Of a stretch of DNA of 64,000 nt, positions 51,927-60,302 are shown one piece after another. The stretch lies in NCBI RefSeq assembly GCF_900112105.1, contig NZ_FOKV01000008.1:1-64000 (forward strand), given 5' to 3'. The notes beneath the pieces were generated by a model. The model was not told the DNA's origin. It was given only the letters and a program-made list of their open reading frames with translations, and ran no database searches. Position 1 is the stretch's first letter. Every line of letters starts with the position of its first letter. The translations under genes were made by a program, and so were the position numbers. This DNA comes from Zunongwangia mangrovi. Lineage in GTDB: Bacteria; Bacteroidota; Bacteroidia; Flavobacteriales; Flavobacteriaceae.

Positions 51927-52517
51927 TTAATTATTTGAAGAGGCTTCTATCGTAGGAGTCTCTTTTATTTTTATAGGAACAGAAACGCTTGTGCGATCCC
52001 AGGCTAAAGCCATAAAAACAAAATCATTGGCTTGCTCAAAATAAATAGTGAATTGTTCTACCGTTTCCTGTAGATTATTAGAAGGAACTTCAACGATTAG
52101 AGCATCAAATTCGGGGTCGCGGTAGACTTTTCCGTCAAGATCGATTCCCCAGGGATACATTTTATTATTAAAGATAATTTCCCAGCTTTCTTTTTTAGGA
52201 ACCGTCCACAACGTGTATTCTCCTTTAGCCAATAAACTACCATCTACCATAATATCCTTGTTTGTTTTAAAAATAGTAGCTTCGTTAGCGCCGGTACGCC
52301 AAACAGAATCGTAAGCTACCAGATTCCCAAAGATCTCTCTGCCCTTTTTATAAGGTCTATTATAATAAACTTCTAAAGTAAGATCATTTTTAGTGTAGGA
52401 TACAGAATCCTCTGGACTGTATGCTTTAGTATTATAGCGAACAACAAAAAATATTACGGCGATCACCAAAAGACTGATTCCTAAAATTTTAAGTAGTAAC
52501 TTCAGGCTATTATTCAT
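51927..52517 (-). CDS. DUF2911 protein with N-terminal membrane anchor
   Basis: A 196-residue protein of the DUF2911 family, common in Bacteroidota, function unknown. One hydrophobic helix (LLKILGISLLVIAVIFFVV) leads to an extracytoplasmic domain with LTLEVYYNRPYKKGREIFG, VWRTGANEATIFKTNKDIMV, GEYTLWTVPKKESWEIIFN and a final strand region with FTIYFEQAND. The lack of a cleavage site suggests it remains anchored. There is no operon partner. Confidence 0.85.
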   Translation of the reverse strand: MNNSLKLLLKILGISLLVIAVIFFVVRYNTKAYSPEDSVSYTKNDLTLEVYYNRPYKKGREIFGNLVAYDSVWRTGANEATIFKTNKDIMVDGSLLAKGEYTLWTVPKKESWEIIFNNKMYPWGIDLDGKVYRDPEFDALIVEVPSNNLQETVEQFTIYFEQANDFVFMALAWDRTSVSVPIKIKETPTIEASSNN

Positions 52518-52683
52518 AAAATTATATTTGACCTATATTCGGCAAAAAGCACGTAGATTTTAGAGTATTAAAATAAGGATATAATTAGAGTTCTACATTT
52601 TTATTCAGAAAAAATATACTTTTTGCAACATAGCGAATTTTGATTCGTCTTTAAAGTGAACAACAACCAATCAAAAAACCATT

Positions 52684-53250
52684 TTGTTACAACATCAGTT
52701 AATAGAAGATTGTAAGAACAACAGCCGCAAAGCGCAGCTTAAGCTTTACAATAAATACTGTGAAGGTATGTATTACGTGGCATTACGGTTTATGAACGAT
52801 ACCCAGGAGGCTGAGGATGCGATGCAGGAAGCTTTTATTAAGGCTTTTGCAAAACTGCATCAATTTACCGGAGAGGTCACCTTTGGCGCCTGGCTTAAAA
52901 GAATCGTTATAAACAAATGTCTGGACAAGCTTAAAGCTAAAAAGCTGGAACAGGTGGCGATGAACGAGCAGGTTCTTGGAATCGTCGACGAAGAGGAGAG
53001 CTGGAATGTTAACGACAGCATTACTGTTGAAGACATTAAGCAAGCGATTAGCGAGCTTCCAGAAAAGTATCGCTATCCTTTAATGCTATTTTTAGTTGAA
53101 GGATACGATCATGAAGAGATTTCAGAAATTCTGAATATTAGCCAGGTGGCTTCCAGGACGCTGGTACATCGTGGAAAGAAAAAATTGCAAGAGAAAATCA
53201 GGAATCTTGAAGAACAATCGGGAAGAATGAACAGACAAACAAAATTGTAG
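52684..53250 (+). CDS. ECF-type RNA polymerase sigma factor
   Basis: A 188-residue sigma-70 family protein: region 2 is YVALRFMNDTQEAEDAMQEA with FIKAFAKLHQFTG and FGAWLKRIVINKCLDKL; region 4 is LPEKYRYPLMLFLVEGYDHE with EISEILNISQVASRTLVHRG. The family needs the residues before the first ATG, so the start is the TTG at 52684 (QHQLIEDCKNNSRKAQLKLY). It heads a series with an anti-sigma-like protein, a hendecad-repeat protein and an M23 peptidase. Confidence 0.9.
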   Translation: MLQHQLIEDCKNNSRKAQLKLYNKYCEGMYYVALRFMNDTQEAEDAMQEAFIKAFAKLHQFTGEVTFGAWLKRIVINKCLDKLKAKKLEQVAMNEQVLGIVDEEESWNVNDSITVEDIKQAISELPEKYRYPLMLFLVEGYDHEEISEILNISQVASRTLVHRGKKKLQEKIRNLEEQSGRMNRQTKL

Positions 53251-53295
53251 GTAAGCTGTTTAGCTAACAGAAAACCACACATAAAAAATTGAGAT

Positions 53296-53922
53296 ATGGG
53301 ACAGGATATTAGAAAAATGCTGCAGGAGGATAAAGAAAGCCGAAAGTTTAAAATGCCAGAAGGACATCAATCGAGATTTGAAGATCGATTGAATAAAGCC
53401 TTTCCAGAAAAGAAAAAGTCAGCTGGGCGTAAATGGTTTTTACAGATCGCCGCGATATTTGTGGTAGCGCTTGCAGCAGGAGGATTTTTCTACTTTAATT
53501 CGGGTACTTCAGTATATCCTTATGGAACTCAGGTTGTAGAAACTTCAGAAGAAAATCCTTTAGAAGAGAAAGAAAAGAAAACAGAAAATTCAGCAAAACA
53601 ATTTCAGCTAAGTGATGTGTCGCCTCAGTATAAAAAGATCGAAGATTATTATATGGCGAGCCTTAATATGGAGTTGGCAAAGCTAGATGTGAATAACGAG
53701 AACAAGGAACTTATCGATTCTTTTATGAAACAACTGGCAGAGCTGGATAAAGAATACAAAAGATTAAATAACGAATTAAATGAGTTAGGGCCTAATGAAC
53801 AAACCATCGAGGCTATGGTCGCTAACTTACAGCTTAGATTAGAGTTGTTGTTCAAACTAAAACAAAAGCTAAAAGAAATTAAAGAATCAAAAGACAACAG
53901 TTATGAAAATGCACAAGCTTAA
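53296..53922 (+). CDS. Membrane protein with anti-sigma-like layout
   Basis: A 208-residue single-pass protein: a charged cytoplasmic N-terminus (1-46; MPEGHQSRFEDRLNKAF resembles the N-terminus of many flavobacterial anti-sigma proteins), a membrane helix (about 47-67), a Ser/Glu linker, then a long coiled coil (about 105-205) rich in Leu, Glu and Lys. It follows the ECF sigma gene by 45 bases and overlaps the next gene by 20. I infer that it binds the sigma factor through the first 40 residues. No HxxxCxxC zinc motif is present. Confidence 0.7.
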   Translation: MGQDIRKMLQEDKESRKFKMPEGHQSRFEDRLNKAFPEKKKSAGRKWFLQIAAIFVVALAAGGFFYFNSGTSVYPYGTQVVETSEENPLEEKEKKTENSAKQFQLSDVSPQYKKIEDYYMASLNMELAKLDVNNENKELIDSFMKQLAELDKEYKRLNNELNELGPNEQTIEAMVANLQLRLELLFKLKQKLKEIKESKDNSYENAQA

Positions 53923-55303
53923 TTATATTTTATTATTCCTTTTGGGATGCGCTATTAATGTTTCGGTCTCAGCACAGGATATGATGCAGCGAAACTACAA
54001 TGTGAATAGTGATGTTATTGTAGATGTAGATGCTAAGAACACCAATATTATCATCGAAAGCTGGGATAAGAACAGCGTAGCGATCGAGGCTTTTATAAAT
54101 GATGGTGTTCCGCAGAACGAGGCCACTAAAATGATGGATAGCTGGAAATTAACTACCAATGGGAATAAAAATAAGATTCAGATTAGATCAAAATCTGATA
54201 TGAATATTAATTGGGATGTTGATATCAGTGAAGATGAACTTAACGATGCCTTGGCGCAATTACCAGAGATTATGGGGCCAATAATGAATAATTTGGTAAA
54301 TCCAATATTACAGAATATTTCTGAAAATCCTTTGCCTCCAGATCTTTTCGAAAATATGGGAGCTATTAATTTTGACTATGAAGCTTATCAGGAAGAAGGG
54401 GATGCATATTTAGAGCGCTACGAGAAGCAGGTGGATAAAAAGTTTGGAAAAGACTTTGAAAAGAAAATGGAAAAATGGGCTGCAAATTTTGAAAAGAGCG
54501 TAGAAGGAGATAGCGAAGAATTCGAAAAAAGTATGGAAGAATGGGGGAATTCTTTTGGAGCCAGCATGGAGAAATGGGGAGAATCTTTCGGGAAAAAAAT
54601 GGAAGCCTGGGGAAAGAATTTTGAAGAAAAAATGGCCGCTAAAGAAGAAGCGGGTCAAAAAATGCCTAATATGATTGTAATAAATCGTAATAACGAAGGC
54701 ACTAAAGCTCAAAGGACAATTAAAATAAAAGCCCCTAAAAATGCGCAAATTCGTCTTAATGTGCGCTATGGTAAAGTAGAATTGGATAATGCAGATAATC
54801 TTATGGCAGAATTATCTCACGCTAATTTTAAAGCGAATAGAATCTCCGGGAAAAATACCCACATTAAGGTTTCGTATACTCCCGTTAAGATCTCAAATTG
54901 GGATTATGGAGTACTAAATGCTTCTTATTTACCAAGCTGTGATATTAATGCTGCCAGAAGTATAAAATTGATTTCAAATAGTAGTGATGTAAACATCAAT
55001 AGATTAAGTGAAGTTGGGATTCTATCTGGAACCTTTGGGAATTTAGCGATCAAAAATTTAGGCGGGAGTTTTAAGAATCTTGATATTACCTTAGAGAATA
55101 GTGATCTTAAATTGAAATTACCACAGTCTGCTTTCAGGTTTAATTATAACGGGAACCAGAGTGATGTAGAGTATCCAGGAACTTTAAAAGTAGATAAGAC
55201 TTCTTCTTACGATAACGAGATTCTAAAAGGTTATTATAAAAGTTCAAATTCAGATGCGCAAATCAGTATTTCAGCAAGATTTAGCGATGTGTTGCTAAAT
55301 TAG
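53903..55303 (+). CDS. Exported protein with hendecad repeats and a DUF4097-like beta domain
   Basis: I do not recognise a characterised family. The 466-residue chain has a signal peptide (LFLLGCAINVSVSAQ), a beta-rich segment (26-100, VDAKNTNIIIESWDKNSV), an acidic helical segment, then six consecutive 11-residue units at about 186-251 on the pattern E-K-x-M-E-x-W-x-x-x-F (EKKMEKWAANF, EKSMEEWGNSF, GASMEKWGESF, GKKMEAWGKNF). A C-terminal beta-helix-like domain (NAQIRLNVRYGKVELD, GKNTHIKVSYTPVKIS) resembles DUF4097 adhesin-like proteins. It overlaps the anti-sigma-like gene by 20 bases, so it may be a sensor or target of that sigma system. ATG codons at 53903 and 53909 are both possible starts. 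Confidence 0.7.
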   Translation: MKMHKLNYILLFLLGCAINVSVSAQDMMQRNYNVNSDVIVDVDAKNTNIIIESWDKNSVAIEAFINDGVPQNEATKMMDSWKLTTNGNKNKIQIRSKSDMNINWDVDISEDELNDALAQLPEIMGPIMNNLVNPILQNISENPLPPDLFENMGAINFDYEAYQEEGDAYLERYEKQVDKKFGKDFEKKMEKWAANFEKSVEGDSEEFEKSMEEWGNSFGASMEKWGESFGKKMEAWGKNFEEKMAAKEEAGQKMPNMIVINRNNEGTKAQRTIKIKAPKNAQIRLNVRYGKVELDNADNLMAELSHANFKANRISGKNTHIKVSYTPVKISNWDYGVLNASYLPSCDINAARSIKLISNSSDVNINRLSEVGILSGTFGNLAIKNLGGSFKNLDITLENSDLKLKLPQSAFRFNYNGNQSDVEYPGTLKVDKTSSYDNEILKGYYKSSNSDAQISISARFSDVLLN

Positions 55304-55328
55304 AACGCAAAGATTACTTTTGGCGAAA

Positions 55329-56027
55329 ATGCAATCTATGAAAGCTAATTTCGCTGAATATATTTCCGGGTTAACTGCAGATTTTACTCCGGTTGTTGGA
55401 GGAGATCTAAAACAGGAAGATTTTATTGCCATCGACTTGTCTGCAAATAACCCGGAACTTTTAAAATTAGAGCAACTTTCTTCTGAAGCCTTTTCGGTAT
55501 TTATAGATCATAATCTTAAAGTGGCTGGTAAAAAGGTAGCGTATGGTGGTTATAACGAAGTAAGAAAACTTTATCAGCGTAGCCAGCTTTTTAATAAAAA
55601 TGTAGATGAATTTTTAAACCGAAATATCCATATTGGTTTGGATATTTGGACTGCGGAAGGAACCGATGTGCTTGCGGTTTTAGATGGCGAAATTCACAGC
55701 TTTAAGGATAATGCTAATTTTGGTGATTATGGCCCAACAATTATTTTGAAGCATATGATTGAAGATGAGGTGTTCTATTCACTTTACGGTCATTTAAGCA
55801 GAAATTCATTGAAAAATCTGCAAGTAGGGCAGAAGTTTAAAGCACAGGAAAAAATAGCCGAACTTGGCGCTGCGGAAGAAAATGGTGATTATGCACCACA
55901 TTTACATTTTCAGATCATTAAAGATCTTCAGGAAAATAAAGGAGATTATCCCGGTGTAGCTTCTAAAAAAGACCTTGATTTCTATCTTGGAAATTGTCCC
56001 GATCCTAATTTGTTGCTGAAGATATAG
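55329..56027 (+). CDS. M23-family peptidase without signal peptide
   Basis: A 232-residue protein (from the ATG at 55329; TTG at 55320 and ATG at 55338 are alternatives). The LytM domain is clear: NIHIGLDIWTAEGTDVLAV with HxxxD zinc ligands, SLYGHLSRNSL and APHLHFQII with the HxH motif. It is catalytically complete on paper. Unlike most M23 endopeptidases it has no signal peptide or membrane helix, so it is probably cytoplasmic or has another substrate. It follows the repeat protein by about 25 bases and may belong to the same unit. Confidence 0.82.
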   Translation: MQSMKANFAEYISGLTADFTPVVGGDLKQEDFIAIDLSANNPELLKLEQLSSEAFSVFIDHNLKVAGKKVAYGGYNEVRKLYQRSQLFNKNVDEFLNRNIHIGLDIWTAEGTDVLAVLDGEIHSFKDNANFGDYGPTIILKHMIEDEVFYSLYGHLSRNSLKNLQVGQKFKAQEKIAELGAAEENGDYAPHLHFQIIKDLQENKGDYPGVASKKDLDFYLGNCPDPNLLLKI

Positions 56028-56049
56028 TTTATCTAGTTTTTTAGAAAAT

Positions 56050-56532
56050 TTACTTCTCTTTCTTTTTAGTGATTAAGGCTATGACTGCTGCGGTTACGAT
56101 TCCCATAGCCAGCGCATTAAAAATCTGCATAAAAATGTACATTTTCAGGCTATGCATCATTTCGGCATTTTCTGGAGTCATACCTTGTTTTTCAGAAAGA
56201 GCGATCATATTCTGAAGATATTCCGGACTAATAACCGTCACCGCAAAATATTGAATAAGCGGAGTAAGAATGGTTATCACACCCGTTAAAACCACACCGC
56301 TTATAAAACCCTGCTGCCATCCAAATTTTTCATTTTGGAAATATTTATCACGTTTTTCTTTTAAAGCTGCGTAGTAAATTAAAAAAGCGATCACCGCAAA
56401 AAATAAGGAATAAACTCCCTGTACATCGATATCTTCGTCATGCCAACCCATGAATTTTTCAAAAGTAATCCAGATAAGTTGAGCGATCACAAAAGTGACT
56501 CCCCATTTAACTTCAACCTTAAATTTTTTCAT
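56050..56532 (-). CDS. DUF4199 membrane protein
   Basis: A 160-residue integral membrane protein with four helices: near 10-25 (VTFVIAQLIWITF), 40-56 (YSLFFAVIAFLIYYAAL), 73-98 (GWQQGFISGVVLTGVITILT) and 130-155 (IFMQIFNALAMGIVTAAVIA). The layout and the WQQGFISG block match DUF4199, a Bacteroidota family of unknown function. It converges with the peptidase gene at 22 bases. The upstream 306 bases contain no gene. Confidence 0.82.
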   Translation of the reverse strand: MKKFKVEVKWGVTFVIAQLIWITFEKFMGWHDEDIDVQGVYSLFFAVIAFLIYYAALKEKRDKYFQNEKFGWQQGFISGVVLTGVITILTPLIQYFAVTVISPEYLQNMIALSEKQGMTPENAEMMHSLKMYIFMQIFNALAMGIVTAAVIALITKKKEK

Positions 56533-56838
56533 TACAGGTAAACCATTTTAGTGAAACAAAAATAAGAAAGCCATTGCTAAGATTGGATAGTTACAGATAG
56601 ATTTTTAGACTATTGAAGGATTGGTAGTTTAGTTTGTTTGGCTTTGTTATGCTCTTTGCTTGGGAGATAATCGAAATACATTTAAATAAAAAAGCTGCCT
56701 TTTGATAAAGACAGCTTTTCTTAGATTCGATCTATAATTTATTGGCACCGCTAAAGGGTATAATACTGCGAGGCTTGCCTCGAAATTAAAAAATTTTTTC
56801 TAGTGAATGCCTTGTGGGCTCACTCCCGAGGTAGTTTA
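56533..56838. other. 306-base gap holding a terminator and repeat copy A
   Basis: From left to right: the promoter side of the DUF4199 gene, about 110 bases with no feature, the secA terminator (56690-56719) and the dispersed repeat (56741-56840). No coding frame of interest. Confidence 0.6.
56684..56719 (-). terminator. Intrinsic terminator of secA
   Basis: On the minus strand AAAAGCTG (56719-56712) pairs with CAGCTTTT (56697-56690), extended inward by CTTT/AAAG past a mismatch, and is followed by a T tract. It lies about 120 bases after the secA stop, so the repeat between them is part of the secA message. Confidence 0.75.
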
Positions 56839-56840
56839 CT
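56741..56840 (+). repeat. Copy A of the dispersed intergenic repeat (longest)
   Basis: Three hairpins in about 100 bases: TTGGC-ACC-GCTAA (56742-56754), CGAGGC-TT-GCCTCG (56769-56782) and CCTTG...CGAGG (56810-56831, one internal mismatch), with an AT-rich spacer between the second and third and GTAGTTTACT at the end. The unit ends inside the secA stop codon (TAG read from 56841). Copies B, C and D share subsets of these blocks. Confidence 0.8.
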
Positions 56841-59800
56841 AAGCCTTTTTAACGACAACCCATTCGCCGCTTTGAATTAGCGGAAGGGCCTGCTTAAATT
56901 TTACCGTTTTGCTTTCACCCTTGGTAACGTGTTTAATTACTACTTTATCGTTACGACCAATTTTTGGTTGTTCGCGTTTAATAGTTTCGGTTACCTGTGG
57001 GCGCTGAGGTTGCTGAGCACCGCTGGCAGCTTGTCCTGCTGCACGACTTTGTGCTGCACGCTCATCAAGATTCTGAATTTCTTCTTTAGAAGCTTCTATT
57101 TTTTCCTGGCGACGCTTTCTGGCCTCGTGAATATTGGTCATGTTACCTTCAGGAATTTCTCCTTTAAATAGGAAACCAATTACATCACGATTTACATCTT
57201 CTAACATTGCTTTGAATAATTCGAAAGCTTCGAATTTATAAATTAACAAAGGATCTTTTTGCTCATGTACCGCTAACTGAACGCTTTGTTTTAATTCGTC
57301 CATCTTACGAAGATGCGTTTTCCAGGCATCATCGATGATCGCTAAAGTGATATTCTTCTCAAAATCTTTGATTAATTGTTCACCTTTGGTTTCGTAAGCT
57401 TTTTCAAGATTCGTAACTACCTGAAGCGTTTTTTGGCCATCTGAGAATGGAACCGAAATTCTTTCGAAATTATTGGTTTCATCTTCATAAACCTGCTCGA
57501 TCACAGGATATGCTCTGGCTGCACTATTCTTCGTTTTTTCCTGATAATGTGCGTAAGCCGCTTTATAAACTTCGCCAGCGATCTTTTGAGCATTCATTTT
57601 TCCGAAGTCATCTTCAGAAATTGGCGAACTCATAGAGAAATAACGAATCAATTCGAATTCGAAATTCTTGTAATCGTTAGCTTGTTTATTCGTTTCAGAA
57701 ATTAATTCAGAAATATCGAATATCATATTCGCAAGGTCTACACGTAAACGCTCACCAAATAAGGCATGGTAACGACGTTTGTAGATCACTTCACGCTGCG
57801 CATTCATCACATCGTCATATTCTAACAGACGTTTACGAATACCAAAGTTATTTTCTTCAACTTTTTTCTGCGCTCTTTCGATAGATTTAGAGATCATCCC
57901 ATGTTGAATCACTTCACCTTCTTCAAGACCCATACGGTCCATAAGCTTAGCAATTCTTTCAGATCCAAACAAACGCATTAAATTATCCTCTAAGGAAACA
58001 TAGAACTGAGAACTACCTGGATCTCCCTGTCTACCTGCACGACCTCTTAACTGGCGGTCTACACGACGAGAATCGTGACGCTCTGTACCAATGATTGCTA
58101 AACCACCGGCGTCTTTTACCTCTTTAGAAAGTTTAATATCGGTACCACGACCTGCCATGTTGGTTGCGATAGTTACGATACCGCCTTTACCAGCTTCAGC
58201 AACAATATCGGCCTCTTTTTTATGCAATTTCGCATTTAAGACATTGTGAGGTACATTTCTAAGTTTAAGCATTCTACTTAAAAGCTCAGAAATTTCTACA
58301 GAAGTTGTACCAATTAGTACCGGTCTTCCAGCTCTGGAAAGATCGGTTACGTGGTCGATCACCGCGTTATATTTTTCACGTTTTGTTTTGTAAACAAGAT
58401 CGTCTTTATCATTTCTGGCAATAGGTCGGTTGGTTGGAATTTCAACAACATCCAGTTTGTAGATTTCCCAGAATTCTCCAGCCTCAGTTACCGCAGTACC
58501 GGTCATACCCGAAAGTTTACGGTACATCCTGAAGTAATTTTGAAGTGTTACTGTAGCAAAAGTTTGCGTAGCATCTTCAATCTTTACATTTTCTTTTGCC
58601 TCGATCGCCTGGTGTAAACCATCGCTATAACGACGCCCGTCCATAATACGACCGGTTTGCTCGTCTACGATTTTAACTTTGTTATCCATTACCACATACT
58701 CGGTATCTTTTTCGAATAGGGTATAGGCTTTTAAAAGTTGGCGGAGCGTGTGAATACGCTCACTTTTTACGCTATAATCACGGAAAAGTTCTTCTTTTTT
58801 CTCAGCTTCTTCTTCTTTAGAAAGACCTTCTTTTTCGATCTTGGCGATTTCCATACCAATTTCTGGCATCACGAAGAAGTTAGGGTCATCCTGTCCAGAA
58901 AGATATTCGATACCTTTGTCGGTAAGATCAATCTGGTTATTTTTCTCTTCAATAGTAAAGTACAATTCGGCATCAACCTTAGGCATTTCGCGGTTGTTGT
59001 CCTGCATGTAATGATTTTCTGTCTTCTGAAGAATTTGTTTTACACCTTCCTGACTTAAGTACTTAATTAAAGCTTTACTTTTTGGAAGCGCTCTGTAAGC
59101 ACGTAGAAGTTGTAATCCGCCTTCTTTCTCATCACCTTCAGAAATCAGCTTTTTTGCAGCTTGAAGAAATTCTGTCGCTTTTTTACGCTGAATTTCATAA
59201 ATATTAGCTACAGCAGGTTTTAACTGATCAAATTCGTGAATATTTCCTTTAGGAATAGGTCCAGAAATAATAAGTGGCGTACGCGCATCATCAATTAAAA
59301 CAGAATCCACCTCATCGACGATCGCATAATTATGTGGGCGCTGTACCAGATCGTCTGGTGCATGTGACATATTATCTCTTAGATAATCGAAACCAAATTC
59401 GTTATTGGTACCGTAAGTAATATCTGCATTATAAGCTTTTCTACGTGAAGCCGAATTTGGGCGGTGATAATCAATACAATCTACACTTAAACCATGAAAT
59501 TCGAAAATAGGCGCCATCCAGGCACTATCACGTTTTGCAAGATAATCGTTAACAGTTACCAGGTGAACCCCATTGCCGGTAAGCGCATTAAGATAAACAG
59601 GAAGCGTAGCCACAAGTGTTTTACCTTCCCCGGTTTGCATCTCTGCAATTTTACCCTGGTGCATTGCTACACCACCAATTAGCTGTACGTCGTAATGTAT
59701 CATATCCCAGGTTACCGGTTTACCGGCAGCATCCCAGGAATTGTTCCATATAGCTTTTTCACCTTCAAGGTTTACGTAATCTTTATCTGCAGAGATCTCA

Positions 59801-60213
59801 CGATCGTATGCAGATGCTGTTACCTCTAAAGTGGGATTGTTAGCAAAACGTTTTGCTGTTTCTTTAACGGTGGCAAAAGCTTCAGGTAATATTTCATTTA
59901 AAACACCTTCTGAAATTTCGTAGGCCTTATCTTTAAGTCCGTCGATTTCAGCATAGATATCTTCTTTACGTGTAATATCATCAGATTCTTCAGCTTCTTT
60001 TTCAAGATCTTCGACCTGCTTATTTACTTCTTTTAAAGCCTCTGATATTTTTGATTTAAATTGCGTAGTCTTAGCGCGAAGCTCGTCCAAACTCAATGCC
60101 TCAAAATCTGCTTCGAGCGCCTTAATTTTATTTACTATTGGTTGTATTTCTTTGACATCCTTTTTGGATTTGTCGCCAACAAATACTTTTAATACAGATT
60201 CTAAAAAACTCAT
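56839..60213 (-). CDS. secA: Preprotein translocase ATPase SecA
   Basis: The motor of Sec-dependent protein export. I take the start at 60213 (MSFLESVLKVFVGDKSKKD), giving 1124 residues. The frame runs 11 codons further up, but a TACCTTTG promoter box lies inside that extension. Landmarks: HQGKIAEMQTGEGKTLVATL (Walker A), NDYLAKRDSAWM, VDEVDSVLIDDARTPLI (Walker B), TGTAVTEAGEFWEIY, ATNMAGRGTDIKLS and DRQLRGRAGRQGDPGSSQFY. A Bacteroidota-type insertion of about 120 residues follows the DEVD block. The C-terminus has GRND but not the cysteines of the zinc-binding tail. Its last codon lies in the repeat. Confidence 0.97.
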   Translation of the reverse strand: MSFLESVLKVFVGDKSKKDVKEIQPIVNKIKALEADFEALSLDELRAKTTQFKSKISEALKEVNKQVEDLEKEAEESDDITRKEDIYAEIDGLKDKAYEISEGVLNEILPEAFATVKETAKRFANNPTLEVTASAYDREISADKDYVNLEGEKAIWNNSWDAAGKPVTWDMIHYDVQLIGGVAMHQGKIAEMQTGEGKTLVATLPVYLNALTGNGVHLVTVNDYLAKRDSAWMAPIFEFHGLSVDCIDYHRPNSASRRKAYNADITYGTNNEFGFDYLRDNMSHAPDDLVQRPHNYAIVDEVDSVLIDDARTPLIISGPIPKGNIHEFDQLKPAVANIYEIQRKKATEFLQAAKKLISEGDEKEGGLQLLRAYRALPKSKALIKYLSQEGVKQILQKTENHYMQDNNREMPKVDAELYFTIEEKNNQIDLTDKGIEYLSGQDDPNFFVMPEIGMEIAKIEKEGLSKEEEAEKKEELFRDYSVKSERIHTLRQLLKAYTLFEKDTEYVVMDNKVKIVDEQTGRIMDGRRYSDGLHQAIEAKENVKIEDATQTFATVTLQNYFRMYRKLSGMTGTAVTEAGEFWEIYKLDVVEIPTNRPIARNDKDDLVYKTKREKYNAVIDHVTDLSRAGRPVLIGTTSVEISELLSRMLKLRNVPHNVLNAKLHKKEADIVAEAGKGGIVTIATNMAGRGTDIKLSKEVKDAGGLAIIGTERHDSRRVDRQLRGRAGRQGDPGSSQFYVSLEDNLMRLFGSERIAKLMDRMGLEEGEVIQHGMISKSIERAQKKVEENNFGIRKRLLEYDDVMNAQREVIYKRRYHALFGERLRVDLANMIFDISELISETNKQANDYKNFEFELIRYFSMSSPISEDDFGKMNAQKIAGEVYKAAYAHYQEKTKNSAARAYPVIEQVYEDETNNFERISVPFSDGQKTLQVVTNLEKAYETKGEQLIKDFEKNITLAIIDDAWKTHLRKMDELKQSVQLAVHEQKDPLLIYKFEAFELFKAMLEDVNRDVIGFLFKGEIPEGNMTNIHEARKRRQEKIEASKEEIQNLDERAAQSRAAGQAASGAQQPQRPQVTETIKREQPKIGRNDKVVIKHVTKGESKTVKFKQALPLIQSGEWVVVKKA

Positions 60214-60235
60214 AGTTTTCCTATTATTAGGGGTA

Positions 60236-60243
60236 CAAAGGTA
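60236..60243 (-). promoter_or_regulatory. Predicted -7 box of secA
   Basis: TACCTTTG on the minus strand is a perfect TAnnTTTG box. It stands 23 bases before the chosen secA ATG, immediately after the T tract of the DUF2795 terminator. No TTG lies at the usual distance upstream, so the promoter is only half recognised. Confidence 0.55.
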
Positions 60244-60246
60244 CAC

Positions 60247-60276
60247 AAAAAAAAAGCCTCATTAATAAATGAGACT
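60247..60276 (-). terminator. Terminator between the DUF2795 gene and secA
   Basis: On the minus strand AGTCTCATT pairs with AATGAGGCT (one mismatch) over a 4-base loop, followed by nine T. It separates the DUF2795 transcript from secA. Confidence 0.75.
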
Positions 60277-60302
60277 TTTAACTTTATACGTACAAATGTG
60301 GT

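Noticed and set aside
54410-54748. 112-codon minus-strand frame opposite the hendecad repeats
   Set aside because: Its Phe/His-rich repeats are the exact reverse reading of the Glu/Lys/Met repeat codons on the plus strand.
58738-59058. 106-codon plus-strand frame within secA
   Set aside because: Antisense to the conserved helical region of SecA; Phe-rich runs come from reversed Lys/Glu codons.
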